Source: an uncultured Pelagibacteraceae bacterium (GTDB taxonomy: Bacteria; Pseudomonadota; Alphaproteobacteria; Pelagibacterales; Pelagibacteraceae). From it: a DNA stretch of 43,133 bases. The DNA lies in assembly GCA_902595745.1 (NCBI GenBank), contig CACJRE010000006.1, forward strand, positions 1-43,133. Direction: 5' to 3'. Below the pieces are notes generated by a model. It saw only the letters and a list, made by a program, of their open reading frames with translations. It did no database searches and was not told the DNA's origin. Shown here one piece after another: positions 8,075-15,442 of this stretch. Numbering within the stretch: the first letter of the stretch is position 1; each line of letters opens with the position of its first letter. The translations under genes and the position numbers were made by a program.

Positions 8075-8956
8075 ATGTTGTCTAAAAATCAATTGGGCTT
8101 TTTTTACATGTTTATTTCGGTATGTGCATTCTCACTAATGGATGTCATAGTAAAGTGGTCTGACGAATATCCAGTTGGTGAAGTGTTATTTTTCAGAGGA
8201 TTTTTTGGAATAATACCACTTTTATTTCTTATACCAAAAAACAGGTACCTTGATTTTTATAAAACTAATCGACCACTCTTACATTTCAAAAGGTGCTTAG
8301 CAGGCTTAGTAGCCTTAATTTCAATATTCATCGCATTGAGAAATTTACCACTTGCAACAGTTGTTAGTATTTCATTTGCTGCCCCAATATTTACAACTAT
8401 TTTTTCAATATTTTTATTAAATGAAAAAGTTGGATTTTACAGATGGTTAGCAGTTTTAGTCGGTTTTGTTGGTATTGTGGTTATTACAGAGCCAGGTTTT
8501 AGTTCATTAAACCTTTATTATATCTATCCTATCATATTTTGCTTAGGTCTATCTTATGTTGCTATTTCAATTAGAAAATTATCTACAACTGAACCAGTCT
8601 GGCTAATTAGTTTTTTCTTTTCTTTTTCAATAATGATTTTAAGTTTTTTTACTTTTTATCAAAATTGGATTTTACCAAATTTGATAGATCTAATTCTACT
8701 ATCAATGATAGGATTATTAGGAGGTCTAGCAAATTTATGGTTGTCTCAATCTTATAAATTTTCAGAAGTAAGTTTAGTGTCTCCACTGAAATATCTAGCA
8801 TTAATTTTTGCAATAATTTTTGGTTATTTTATTTGGGATGAAATACCTACTTTAAAGACATTATTAGGAGCCTTGCTTGTAATTTTTTCATCATTTATAA
8901 TTTTTAAAAGAGAGATGACCTTAAAGAAGCGTGTATCGGTTGCAAGGCATGAGTAA
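8075..8956 (+). CDS. EamA/DMT-superfamily permease
   Basis: A 293-residue integral membrane protein with about ten predicted helices in two EamA repeats. The first begins with FSLMDVIVKWSDEYPVGEVLFFRG and contains FAAPIFTTIFSIFLLNEKVG near residue 105. The second has the equivalent VSPLKYLALIFAIIFGYFIWDE near residue 230. This layout is typical of drug/metabolite exporters, including RhtA- and SAM-type transporters, but nothing here fixes the substrate. It is divergent from msrA. Its last 8 bases overlap the preferred start of the DNA glycosylase gene, so the two are probably translationally coupled. Confidence 0.88.
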   Translation: MLSKNQLGFFYMFISVCAFSLMDVIVKWSDEYPVGEVLFFRGFFGIIPLLFLIPKNRYLDFYKTNRPLLHFKRCLAGLVALISIFIALRNLPLATVVSISFAAPIFTTIFSIFLLNEKVGFYRWLAVLVGFVGIVVITEPGFSSLNLYYIYPIIFCLGLSYVAISIRKLSTTEPVWLISFFFSFSIMILSFFTFYQNWILPNLIDLILLSMIGLLGGLANLWLSQSYKFSEVSLVSPLKYLALIFAIIFGYFIWDEIPTLKTLLGALLVIFSSFIIFKREMTLKKRVSVARHE

Positions 8957-9584
8957 TTCACCTAAATACTGGAGTACTGCTAAAAAATATTTATCAAAAA
9001 AAGATAAAGTTATGGCATCTTTGATTAATAAATATCGATCTCCATCAGAAACAATATTGACCTCTAGAAAAGATGTTTTTTTTTCATTATGCAAAAGTAT
9101 TATTGGCCAACAAATTAGTGTAGCAGCAGCAAACTCTGTTTTTTTGAAATTTAAAAAAAAATGTAAAAATAAAATTAATGCTAAAACTGTTAATACTTTG
9201 TCTTTTGCTCAATTAAAATCATGTGGACTAAGTAAACAAAAAGTAAAAGGCATTCAAAGCTTATCTACACAAATATTAAATAAAACTTTTAATCCAAGAT
9301 TAATATCAAAGATGTCTGATGAGGAAGCTATTTTATACCTTTCTGAATTAAGACAAATAGGAAGATGGTCTGCTGAAATGATTTTGTTATTTACTTACAA
9401 TCGATCTAATATTTGGCCAGTTCAAGATATAGGTTTGTTAAGAGCCATATCAAAAAACTATAAAAAAAAATACTTACCACCAGAAAGTTATGTGAAGTTT
9501 CTGAATAAAAAATTTTCACCCTATTGTTCGGTTGCAACTTGGTATTTGTGGAGAAGTATTGATCCAGAGCCTATTCAGTACTAA
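8949..9584 (+). CDS. AlkA-like DNA-3-methyladenine glycosylase (HhH-GPD)
   Basis: A 211-residue base-excision glycosylase. SIIGQQISVAAA (residues 50-61) is the conserved entry segment, LRQIGRWSAEMILLF (134-148) contains the helix-hairpin-helix, and WPVQDIGLLRA supplies the catalytic Asp160. It removes alkylated purines from DNA. The ATG at 8949 is preferred because it overlaps the upstream stop as ATGAGTAA; an in-frame GTG at 8931 would add six residues with no family resemblance. No iron-sulfur cysteine cluster of the EndoIII/MutY kind is visible. Its 3' end overlaps the convergent DUF1330 gene by 14 bp. Confidence 0.88.
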   Translation: MSNSPKYWSTAKKYLSKKDKVMASLINKYRSPSETILTSRKDVFFSLCKSIIGQQISVAAANSVFLKFKKKCKNKINAKTVNTLSFAQLKSCGLSKQKVKGIQSLSTQILNKTFNPRLISKMSDEEAILYLSELRQIGRWSAEMILLFTYNRSNIWPVQDIGLLRAISKNYKKKYLPPESYVKFLNKKFSPYCSVATWYLWRSIDPEPIQY

Positions 9585-9870
9585 ATCCCTCAATTACTTG
9601 CATATGTCTTGTAGTTGTGCTTTTTGCAATATCCCATCCAGCTAAATACTCTTTGCTATTATGACATTCTATAGCTTTTTCATAACTTGGAAATTCCCAC
9701 ACAACTGTTCTAACAAAATCATCTCCCTCAAATGTTTTATGATTTCCACCTCTAACAAGAGGAACACCCCCAAAACTTTTAATAATTGGTGTTACAACTT
9801 CTGCATATTTTTTTAAATTTTCTTGATTTTCAACTTTTACATATAAACTGATCCAATAGGCTTTCATCAT
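9571..9870 (-). CDS. DUF1330 domain protein
   Basis: A 99-residue protein of the DUF1330 dimeric alpha/beta-barrel (ferredoxin-like) group. Recognisable stretches are KAYWISLYVKVENQENLKKY at the start, GGVPLVRGG near residue 35, and VVWEFPSYEKAIECHNSKEY near 56. The family is common in alphaproteobacteria and has no settled function. Unlike most genes here it has a clear ribosome-binding site (GGGAGAA just before the start). It is divergent from the phosphoribosyltransferase gene across a very short spacer with a symmetric A/T palindrome. Confidence 0.85.
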   Translation of the reverse strand: MMKAYWISLYVKVENQENLKKYAEVVTPIIKSFGGVPLVRGGNHKTFEGDDFVRTVVWEFPSYEKAIECHNSKEYLAGWDIAKSTTTRHMQVIEGFSTE

Positions 9871-9880
9871 TTCTCCCTTT

Positions 9881-9892
9881 TAAAATATTTTA
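9881..9892. promoter_or_regulatory. Symmetric -10-like palindrome TAAAATATTTTA
   Basis: A perfect 12-bp palindrome between the DUF1330 gene and the phosphoribosyltransferase gene. Read on either strand it gives TAAAAT, a plausible -10 hexamer for each divergent gene. On the plus strand a start about 7 bases after 9886 would lie near 9893, which leaves little or no leader. I see no convincing -35 on either side. Confidence 0.35.
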
Positions 9893-9910
9893 GTTATGAT
9901 AGTAAAATTC

Positions 9911-10429
9911 ATGGCTGACAAATTAATTATCACTTTTGACGAGTATAACAAAATTGTTGAAAAGTTAGCAATTGAGATTCATAAAAAATATAAACCCACA
10001 GTTTTAGTTGGAATAATGAGAGGAGCTGCTCCAATATTGGATATTCTTTCAAGAATTTTAAAATTACCAACTGCTTATATTGTTATACAGAGTTACTCCG
10101 GAGAAGGCATGGAAGATAAACAAGGTCAACTTATGTTTGCAAGAGAAATTAGCTCCTTAGCTGAAAGCAAAGACTATAACAAAGTACTTTTAGTGGATGA
10201 TCTCTCAGATACAGGTTTAACATTAAACAAAAGCATTGAGTGGCTAAAAAACTATGGTCCAACTAAAGATTATATAAATGAGGTTAAAACAGCTTGTTTA
10301 TGGAAAAAAAAATCATCAACATTTGAACCAGACTTCTGCCCTATAAGATTAGATACAGATCCTTGGATTGTTCAGCCAACTGAACATTATGAAGAATTAT
10401 CTATAGAAGATATTATTAAAAAAAATTAA
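9911..10429 (+). CDS. Purine-type phosphoribosyltransferase
   Basis: A type I phosphoribosyltransferase of about 172 residues. The PRPP-binding loop VLLVDDLSDTGLTL has the standard hydrophobic-DD-xxDTG-x-T pattern, and VGIMRGAAPILDILS is the N-terminal PPi loop. It resembles the Gpt/xanthine-hypoxanthine salvage branch that makes a nucleotide from a free base and PRPP. The start is taken at the ATG at 9911 (MADKLIITFDEYN); an in-frame ATG at 9896 would add five residues and sits very close to the likely -10. It faces an AzgA-like purine permease gene across a shared terminator, suggesting uptake and salvage of the same base. The exact base is inferred. Confidence 0.83.
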   Translation: MADKLIITFDEYNKIVEKLAIEIHKKYKPTVLVGIMRGAAPILDILSRILKLPTAYIVIQSYSGEGMEDKQGQLMFAREISSLAESKDYNKVLLVDDLSDTGLTLNKSIEWLKNYGPTKDYINEVKTACLWKKKSSTFEPDFCPIRLDTDPWIVQPTEHYEELSIEDIIKKN

Positions 10430-10461
10430 TTATTAGGGCTAGAATAATCTAGCCCTAATAA
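10430..10461. terminator. Bidirectional rho-independent terminator
   Basis: A perfect 14-bp inverted repeat (TTATTAGGGCTAGA and its complement) around the 4-base loop ATAA, starting immediately after the phosphoribosyltransferase stop. It lies 7 bases from the end of the convergent permease gene. The outer A/T pairs give a U-containing tail in both directions, although no long T-run follows. Confidence 0.85.
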
Positions 10462-10468
10462 ATTCAAA

Positions 10469-11779
10469 TTAAGCAACTGCAAAGCTTACTACACTTAATA
10501 TTGCAATAATAAATATTGCTGGTGAAGTTGATGAAAACTTTCCAGTAAATATTTTAATTAAAGCATAAGATACAAATGCTAAAGCTATACCGTTACTAAT
10601 ACTATATGTTAAAGGCATCGCAATCATTGCAAGAATTGCTGGAGCTGACTCTGCAATGTCGTTCCATTCAATATCTGTAATATTTCTTACAAACAAAACT
10701 GAAACAAATAGTAACGCTGCACCATCAATTTGTTTTGGCAAACTTGTTGCTAATGGAGCAAAAAATATACATGCTAAAAATAGCAAGCCAATTACAAGTG
10801 ATGTCATTCCAGTTTTTCCACCAGCTTTTACACCAGCACCTGACTCTACATAACTCGTAACAGTTGTGGTTCCCATCATTGCACCCGCAACAGTTCCAAC
10901 ACTGTCTGATAACATTGCTTTATTGATATCTTTAACTTTACCTTGCTTATCAACTTTACCAGCTACGTTAGCAACCGAAGTTAATGTTCCTGCGGTATCA
11001 AAAAAATCGATAAACAATAAAGTAAATATTACTGTCGACATTCCAGCAGTCATTGCTGCAGACAAATCAAATTCAAATAGATATGTCATTGGAGGAGGAG
11101 AACTGGCAATACCATTAAAGTTTGCAAGTCCTGTAGCCCAGGAAATGATACTAAATACCAAAATACCAATAATGATATTTCCTTTGACATTCATTTTTTC
11201 TAATACAATTATTGCTATGAATGTTGCACAACCTAATAGTACTAAAGGATTGCTGAGATCACCTAGTTTGACAAGCGTAACTGGATCATCAACAACCACT
11301 TCCATGATCTGTAATCCAATAATAGCTAAAAATAGTCCAATACCAGCTCCAATTCCTAACTTTAAACTTTTAGGTATTGAGTTTATTAACCAAGCTCTAA
11401 TAGGTGTTAGTGATATAATCAAAAACAGTACTCCGGCAACTAGAACTGCACCTAAAGCTTCTTGAGGTGTGTAGCCCATTCCTGCACAAACTCCAAAAGC
11501 AACGAATGCGTTGATACCCATTCCTGGTGCAAGTCCAATTGGCCAAGTTTTTCCGTAAAAAGCCATGATAAAACATGCAAGTGCTGTTGCTAATATTGTT
11601 GCGGTATAAACTGCGCCGAAATCAAAGAAACCTTTTTCGGGTCCGGCAAATTCTCCCGATAAGATAAATGGATTTAAAAACATTATGTAAGCCATTGTTA
11701 GGAACGTTGTTGTTCCTGCAATTACTTCTGTTTTAAAATCTGTTTTGTGTTTTTTATAATTGAAATAATTTTCAAGCAT
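10469..11779 (-). CDS. NCS2-family purine permease (AzgA/GhxP-like)
   Basis: A 436-residue membrane protein of the nucleobase:cation symporter-2 superfamily, AzgA branch. It starts with FKTEVIAGTTTFLTMAYIMF, has IGLAPGMGINAF near residue 76, and TTTVTSYVESGAGVKAGGKT in the region of the second scaffold helix. These are AzgA signatures; uracil/xanthine UraA-type proteins differ there. It should import adenine, guanine or hypoxanthine with protons. It ends beside a terminator shared with the phosphoribosyltransferase gene. It has one of the strongest Shine-Dalgarno sequences in the window (AGGAGG), partly folded into a small hairpin. Confidence 0.92.
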   Translation of the reverse strand: MLENYFNYKKHKTDFKTEVIAGTTTFLTMAYIMFLNPFILSGEFAGPEKGFFDFGAVYTATILATALACFIMAFYGKTWPIGLAPGMGINAFVAFGVCAGMGYTPQEALGAVLVAGVLFLIISLTPIRAWLINSIPKSLKLGIGAGIGLFLAIIGLQIMEVVVDDPVTLVKLGDLSNPLVLLGCATFIAIIVLEKMNVKGNIIIGILVFSIISWATGLANFNGIASSPPPMTYLFEFDLSAAMTAGMSTVIFTLLFIDFFDTAGTLTSVANVAGKVDKQGKVKDINKAMLSDSVGTVAGAMMGTTTVTSYVESGAGVKAGGKTGMTSLVIGLLFLACIFFAPLATSLPKQIDGAALLFVSVLFVRNITDIEWNDIAESAPAILAMIAMPLTYSISNGIALAFVSYALIKIFTGKFSSTSPAIFIIAILSVVSFAVA

Positions 11780-11780
11780 T

Positions 11781-11800
11781 TGTCCTCCTAATAAAGGACA
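11781..11800 (-). promoter_or_regulatory. Small hairpin around the Shine-Dalgarno of the purine permease gene
   Basis: On the minus strand TGTCC pairs with GGACA five bases long over a 10-base loop, and the AGGAGG site (11784-11789) lies in the loop and 3' arm, four bases before the ATG. An alternative TCCT/AGGA pairing over a 5-base loop is also possible. It could tune translation initiation. It does not match a purine riboswitch. Confidence 0.35.
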
Positions 11801-11905
11801 GTTATTTGATTCTGTTAATAAATACTTGTTTAAACTCAGTTTTATTCACAAAATACAACTTAGAAGTTTATATTTATGCCACATTTACGATGTTATTATA
11901 AATGC

Positions 11906-12211
11906 ATGCAAAAATTAAAATTATTTTTAATTACGTTAGCTACATTTATCATGATTGCAGGATGTCAAACAATCAAACAAAAAACAGATGCAATTGTTGA
12001 AAAAGAGAATGAAAAGTTAAGCAAATATATCAGTAAGCCCGCAAGTGTTTTGCAAATGGATTTAGGTAAGCCCGATGAAGATTTTAAAAACGCAAAAGGA
12101 AATTATGAATTAATTTATAATACGAAAAAATACGGAATTCCTTGTGAGAGAAGATTTGAAATTAATTCTGATAAAATTGTGATTGGGTTTGTATCTAACG
12201 GCTGCTTTTAA
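11906..12211 (+). CDS. Small putative lipoprotein
   Basis: A protein of about 101 residues with a classic lipoprotein signal: basic start MQKLKLF, hydrophobic core and lipobox MIAGC. The mature part has an acidic/basic helical stretch (KQKTDAIVEKENEKLSKY), then LGKPDEDFKNAKGNYELIYNTKKYGIPCERRFEI and a C-terminal Cys. Two cysteines (in IPCERR and SNGCF) could form a disulfide. I do not recognise a named family; the C-terminal half loosely recalls small SmpA/OmlA-like lipoproteins. The ATG at 11906 is chosen because the in-frame ATG at 11876 would place ten non-signal residues in front. It is convergent with hsp20 across a terminator hairpin. Confidence 0.7.
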   Translation: MQKLKLFLITLATFIMIAGCQTIKQKTDAIVEKENEKLSKYISKPASVLQMDLGKPDEDFKNAKGNYELIYNTKKYGIPCERRFEINSDKIVIGFVSNGCF

Positions 12212-12218
12212 TTAAGTA

Positions 12219-12243
12219 CTTGCGAGGATATAATCCCCGCAAG
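12219..12243. terminator. Terminator-like hairpin between the lipoprotein gene and hsp20
   Basis: CTTGCGAGGA pairs with TCCCCGCAAG over a 5-base loop, with one A-C mismatch in ten pairs. It is one of the few G+C-rich stems in the window and lies in the 42-bp gap between convergent stops. No strong T-run follows on either side, so it may act as an RNA 3'-end stabiliser as well as a terminator. Confidence 0.65.
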
Positions 12244-12253
12244 CAAGGTAAAC

Positions 12254-12700
12254 TTATTTAATCTCTATAAGTTTCTTTTTTTTGTGTTCAGGAATAATTC
12301 TTTCACAAGAAATTGTTAAAAGACCATCTTTTAACTCAGCACCATTTACTTTTACATCATCAGCAATAGTGAATGATCTTGCAAATTGTCTTTGAGAAAT
12401 TCCTTTATGAATAATCTCTCCGTCAACATTATTCTCATCTGATTTATTAACTAATTTAGTTCTAACAGTTAATAAATTATCCTCGAACTCAACCTCAACA
12501 TCTTTCTTATTAAAACCAGCTAAAGCAACTTCTATTGCGTAGTTATCCTTTCCAGTTTTTCTAATGTTGTATGGTGGATAATTTGACTGCATAGTCAAAT
12601 TTCCATTTCCAAGCATATTTTCAAATTGTTCAAACATATCATCAAAACCAATTGAAAAGGGTCTTAGAGAGTTGAAGATAGATAGATCCTTACTTGTCAT
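12254..12700 (-). CDS. Small heat-shock protein, Hsp20/IbpA family
   Basis: A 148-residue alpha-crystallin-domain chaperone. The N-terminal arm MTSKDLSIFNSLRPFSIGFDD is typical of alphaproteobacterial IbpA/HspA proteins. The crystallin domain runs from about residue 40 to 135 (YAIEVALAGFNKKDVEVEFEDN, then QRQFARSFTIADDVKVNGAELKDGLLTI), and a short IIPEHKKKKLIEIK tail includes an I-x-I-like element. It holds unfolding proteins for refolding. It has a strong GGAGG ribosome-binding site, and upstream a CTTGAAA-type heat-shock promoter and a leader stem-loop (described separately). Confidence 0.93.
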   Translation of the reverse strand: MTSKDLSIFNSLRPFSIGFDDMFEQFENMLGNGNLTMQSNYPPYNIRKTGKDNYAIEVALAGFNKKDVEVEFEDNLLTVRTKLVNKSDENNVDGEIIHKGISQRQFARSFTIADDVKVNGAELKDGLLTISCERIIPEHKKKKLIEIK

Positions 12701-12735
12701 AATATCCTCCTTTTTTGTTAAGCAAGTTTATTTAC

Positions 12736-12758
12736 GTAAGCCCCATTAGGCGACTTAC
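12736..12758 (-). promoter_or_regulatory. Predicted 5'-terminal stem-loop of the hsp20 transcript
   Basis: On the minus strand GTAAG (12758-12754) pairs with CTTAC (12740-12736), extended by a G-U, a C-G, one mismatch and a C-G pair over a 5-base CTAAT loop. Its first base coincides with the start predicted from the CTAAAT -10 box, so the mRNA would begin with this stem. No T-run follows, so it is unlikely to terminate ptrB. Confidence 0.45.
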
Positions 12759-12764
12759 TATTAT

Positions 12765-12793
12765 TATTTAGGTATTGTTTTTAATATTTCAAG
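12765..12793 (-). promoter_or_regulatory. Heat-shock (RpoH/sigma-32-type) promoter of hsp20
   Basis: On the minus strand CTTGAAA (12793-12787) is followed after 15 bases by CTAAAT within CCTAAATA (12772-12765). The -35 is an exact sigma-32 match, and the spacing equals that of the groESL promoter in this window. It lies between the end of ptrB and the hsp20 start. Confidence 0.65.
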
Positions 12794-12803
12794 ATCCGAA
12801 GAC

Positions 12804-14879
12804 TCAAATCTTTTCCGATATTTTTAAAGCAAAAGCGTAATCAATTGCAATCTCTTCTATAGCTCCATCTCTACCCGATTTTCCTCCATGACCTGCGTTC
12901 ATCTCTGTTTTTAGAAGAAGTAAATTATTATCAGTTTTATAGTCTCTTAATTTTGCAGTAAATTTTGCAGGTTCATCAAATAAAACTCTATTATCACTTA
13001 AGCTTGTTGTAATTAATATATGAGGGTAGTCCATTTTTTTAATATTATTATATGGAGCATATGAAAATATGTAATCAAAATGCTCTTTATTATCTTTAGC
13101 ATTTCCAAACTCATCAAATTCTCCAACAGTTAAAGGAAGAGAATGATCAAGATTTGTTGTAAGGGAATCTACAAAGGGCACAGCCATAATAATTCCTAAA
13201 AATAATTCTGGTGCTTGATTAACTACAGCTCCCATTAGCAAACCTCCTGCAGATCCACCCATACCTATTATTTTACCTTTTGATGAATATTTTTCATTAA
13301 TCAAGTATTTTGCAGCAAATATGTAATCTTCAAAAGTATTTTTTTTATTCGTAAGTTTTCCTTCTTTCCACCACTTCATTCCTTTCTCCATACCGCCTCG
13401 AATATGTGCGGTTGCCCAAATAATATCTCTATTAATTAAACTTAATCTTGTTGAAGAAAAACTGGGACTCATAGAGTTACCATATGAACCATAACCATAG
13501 AGCAATAAGTTGGCTGAGCCATCTAATTTAGTTTTTTTATGTCTGGTGATTGTTAAAGGGACCAATCTTCCATCATGTGATTTGTATTCTATTCTTTCGA
13601 CAATGTAGTCATCCGGGTCATGTCCTGAGGGTATTTCTTGTTCTTTAACTAGTTTTTTTGATTTGTTTTTTAAATTATATAAATAAACTCTAGATGGAGT
13701 TTTAGGAGATGAATAACCAAGATATATGTCATTAGTGTTTCTATCTCTCTGCACTAAAGAAACACCTGGCACATAAATACTTTCATCAGAAAATAATAGT
13801 TCCTCTTCAATTCCTGTTGAAATATTTTTTACAAATAATTTGTCTAATGCATTAGAAGTTTCAGATCGTATAATCCAATCTTTTAAAAAAGTTAGACCAC
13901 CTATTAACACTTCATTTCTTGAAGAAATGAATGTTTTCCAATTTTGATTTTCTAAGCTATCAGAAATATCGATTTTAAAATCCTCTGCACTTTTATTAGT
14001 GTGATTATAAAATTTACCATTCCATGAACTTACAGAGTAAAGAATGCCTTTCTCTCTTTTCATAATTAACTTAGGTTTAGGATTTTTTTCTTCAACACCA
14101 AAATAATATTGCTCGGATGTATTATGATCAGATGTGTTAATAAAATAATATTTTTCATCTGAACTTAGACCTAGACTAACAGTGAATGCTTCACTTTTTT
14201 CCTCAAAGATTAATTGATCTTGATCCTTAAAATTTCCAATTTCATGTCTATAAATTTTTCTTGCTCGATGATTTTCATCAAGCTTTGAATAAAAAATAAA
14301 TTTATCATCTGTACTAAAAGTTATACCTCCCGAGGTTTCTGAAATTTCTTTTGTAATAATCTCATTATTCTCAATATTTCTTATAAAAATTGTGTAATAT
14401 TCAGAGCCTTTAGTATCTAAAGAGTAGCCTAGATATTTATCGTTATTACTTACTTCCAAATCTCCAACACCAAAATATTCTACACCAAGTTTTTCTTTTT
14501 CTTTATCTCCATTCCATATTTCTTCTACTTTTTCTGTATTTATTTTTCTTCGAAGCTTTATCGAATAATTTCCATTTTTAGTTGTTTTAGTCCAGTATTC
14601 ATAAGTATGATCTTTGTATGGTAGGGACTCATCATCCAATTTAATTCTCCCCTTAATCTCATCAAACAATTTTTTTTGTATTGGTTTTGTATTTTCTAAA
14701 TGATGATCGGTATATTTATTTTCTTCCTCAAGATATTCTTTAACTTCAGGTAATAGTTTATTTTTATCCCTTAGTACTTCTAAAATATTTTTTTGATGTA
14801 TCCAGCTGTAATTATCTTCCCATGTAACATCATGGCATGATTTTAATTCTGGTTTTTTTTTAAGATATGGTATTTTCAT
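12804..14879 (-). CDS. ptrB: S9 family oligopeptidase (oligopeptidase B-like)
   Basis: A 691-residue serine peptidase of the prolyl oligopeptidase family. An N-terminal beta-propeller spans about residues 70-400, with repeats such as YLGYSLDTKG and FIFYSKLDENHRARKIY. The C-terminal alpha/beta-hydrolase domain contains HIRGGMEKGMKWW, the nucleophile loop GGSAGG (Ser543), Asp629 in SLSDNRV and His664 in NAGHGGKSGR, an intact catalytic triad. Oligopeptidase B cleaves small peptides after basic residues; length and motifs fit this better than prolyl endopeptidase. The protein has no export signal. Its start codon lies only 14 bp from that of the divergent J-domain gene. Confidence 0.9.
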   Translation of the reverse strand: MKIPYLKKKPELKSCHDVTWEDNYSWIHQKNILEVLRDKNKLLPEVKEYLEEENKYTDHHLENTKPIQKKLFDEIKGRIKLDDESLPYKDHTYEYWTKTTKNGNYSIKLRRKINTEKVEEIWNGDKEKEKLGVEYFGVGDLEVSNNDKYLGYSLDTKGSEYYTIFIRNIENNEIITKEISETSGGITFSTDDKFIFYSKLDENHRARKIYRHEIGNFKDQDQLIFEEKSEAFTVSLGLSSDEKYYFINTSDHNTSEQYYFGVEEKNPKPKLIMKREKGILYSVSSWNGKFYNHTNKSAEDFKIDISDSLENQNWKTFISSRNEVLIGGLTFLKDWIIRSETSNALDKLFVKNISTGIEEELLFSDESIYVPGVSLVQRDRNTNDIYLGYSSPKTPSRVYLYNLKNKSKKLVKEQEIPSGHDPDDYIVERIEYKSHDGRLVPLTITRHKKTKLDGSANLLLYGYGSYGNSMSPSFSSTRLSLINRDIIWATAHIRGGMEKGMKWWKEGKLTNKKNTFEDYIFAAKYLINEKYSSKGKIIGMGGSAGGLLMGAVVNQAPELFLGIIMAVPFVDSLTTNLDHSLPLTVGEFDEFGNAKDNKEHFDYIFSYAPYNNIKKMDYPHILITTSLSDNRVLFDEPAKFTAKLRDYKTDNNLLLLKTEMNAGHGGKSGRDGAIEEIAIDYAFALKISEKI

Positions 14880-14893
14880 TATTAGGGAAATAT

Positions 14894-15397
14894 ATGAATA
14901 TAATAATATATACAGTATTAATTTTAGTAGCTTTATATTTTTTATTAAGGTTTTTTGCCGCTATAAATTCAAAAAAAATATCACAAAGTCTTAGAATATT
15001 ATTATTTGTAGGCTTAATTGCTATTGCAGTTTTATTTGCAGTGGCAGGTAAATATATATTAACTTTGCCATTAACTCTCGCAAGTTTAGCTTTATTAAAA
15101 TTAAAGGGTCTTTCTTTTTTTCAACTTATTTCCTTATTTAGATTAATTCAAACGCTGAGAAATTCTGGAAGATTTTCATTCAATAACAATGATGCATCCA
15201 ATTCTAATACAATGACTCTTTCAGAGGCATACAAAATATTAAATCTTAATCCATCCAAAAAAATTACAAAGGAAGATGTAAACAAAGCATACATCAAGAT
15301 ACAAAAAAAAATTCATCCTGATGTATCACCAGAAACTTCAAGACTTTCCTCTTTAGTTAATGAGGCAAAAGAGATTGTTTTAAAAGATTTATCTTAA
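14894..15397 (+). CDS. Membrane-anchored J-domain protein
   Basis: A protein of about 167 residues. Two or three hydrophobic segments (about 3-22, 33-50 and 53-68) lead into a C-terminal J domain (109-165) with an intact HPD at 141-143, inside KAYIKIQKKIHPDVSPETS. The N-membrane/C-J arrangement matches the bacterial relatives of mitochondrial Tim14/Pam18, which recruit and stimulate DnaK at the membrane. The ATG at 14894 is chosen because AGGGA precedes it by 5 bases; an in-frame ATG at 14867 would overlap the divergent ptrB start. The client process is unknown. Confidence 0.82.
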   Translation: MNIIIYTVLILVALYFLLRFFAAINSKKISQSLRILLFVGLIAIAVLFAVAGKYILTLPLTLASLALLKLKGLSFFQLISLFRLIQTLRNSGRFSFNNNDASNSNTMTLSEAYKILNLNPSKKITKEDVNKAYIKIQKKIHPDVSPETSRLSSLVNEAKEIVLKDLS

Positions 15398-15442
15398 CTG
15401 ATTAGGTCTTTACTAAATTTTTTTTTTATATAAATTTTGTTT

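Noticed and set aside
10866..11465. 199-residue open frame opposite the purine permease
   Set aside because: It lies wholly inside a clear NCS2 permease gene on the other strand, and its composition is that of antisense membrane-protein codons; no family features.
11780..11875. Purine riboswitch upstream of the purine permease gene
   Set aside because: No three-way junction or conserved purine-binding core; only a small ribosome-binding-site hairpin.
12736..12758. Terminator for ptrB
   Set aside because: The stem is not followed by a T-run on the minus strand, and it sits at the predicted hsp20 transcript start.
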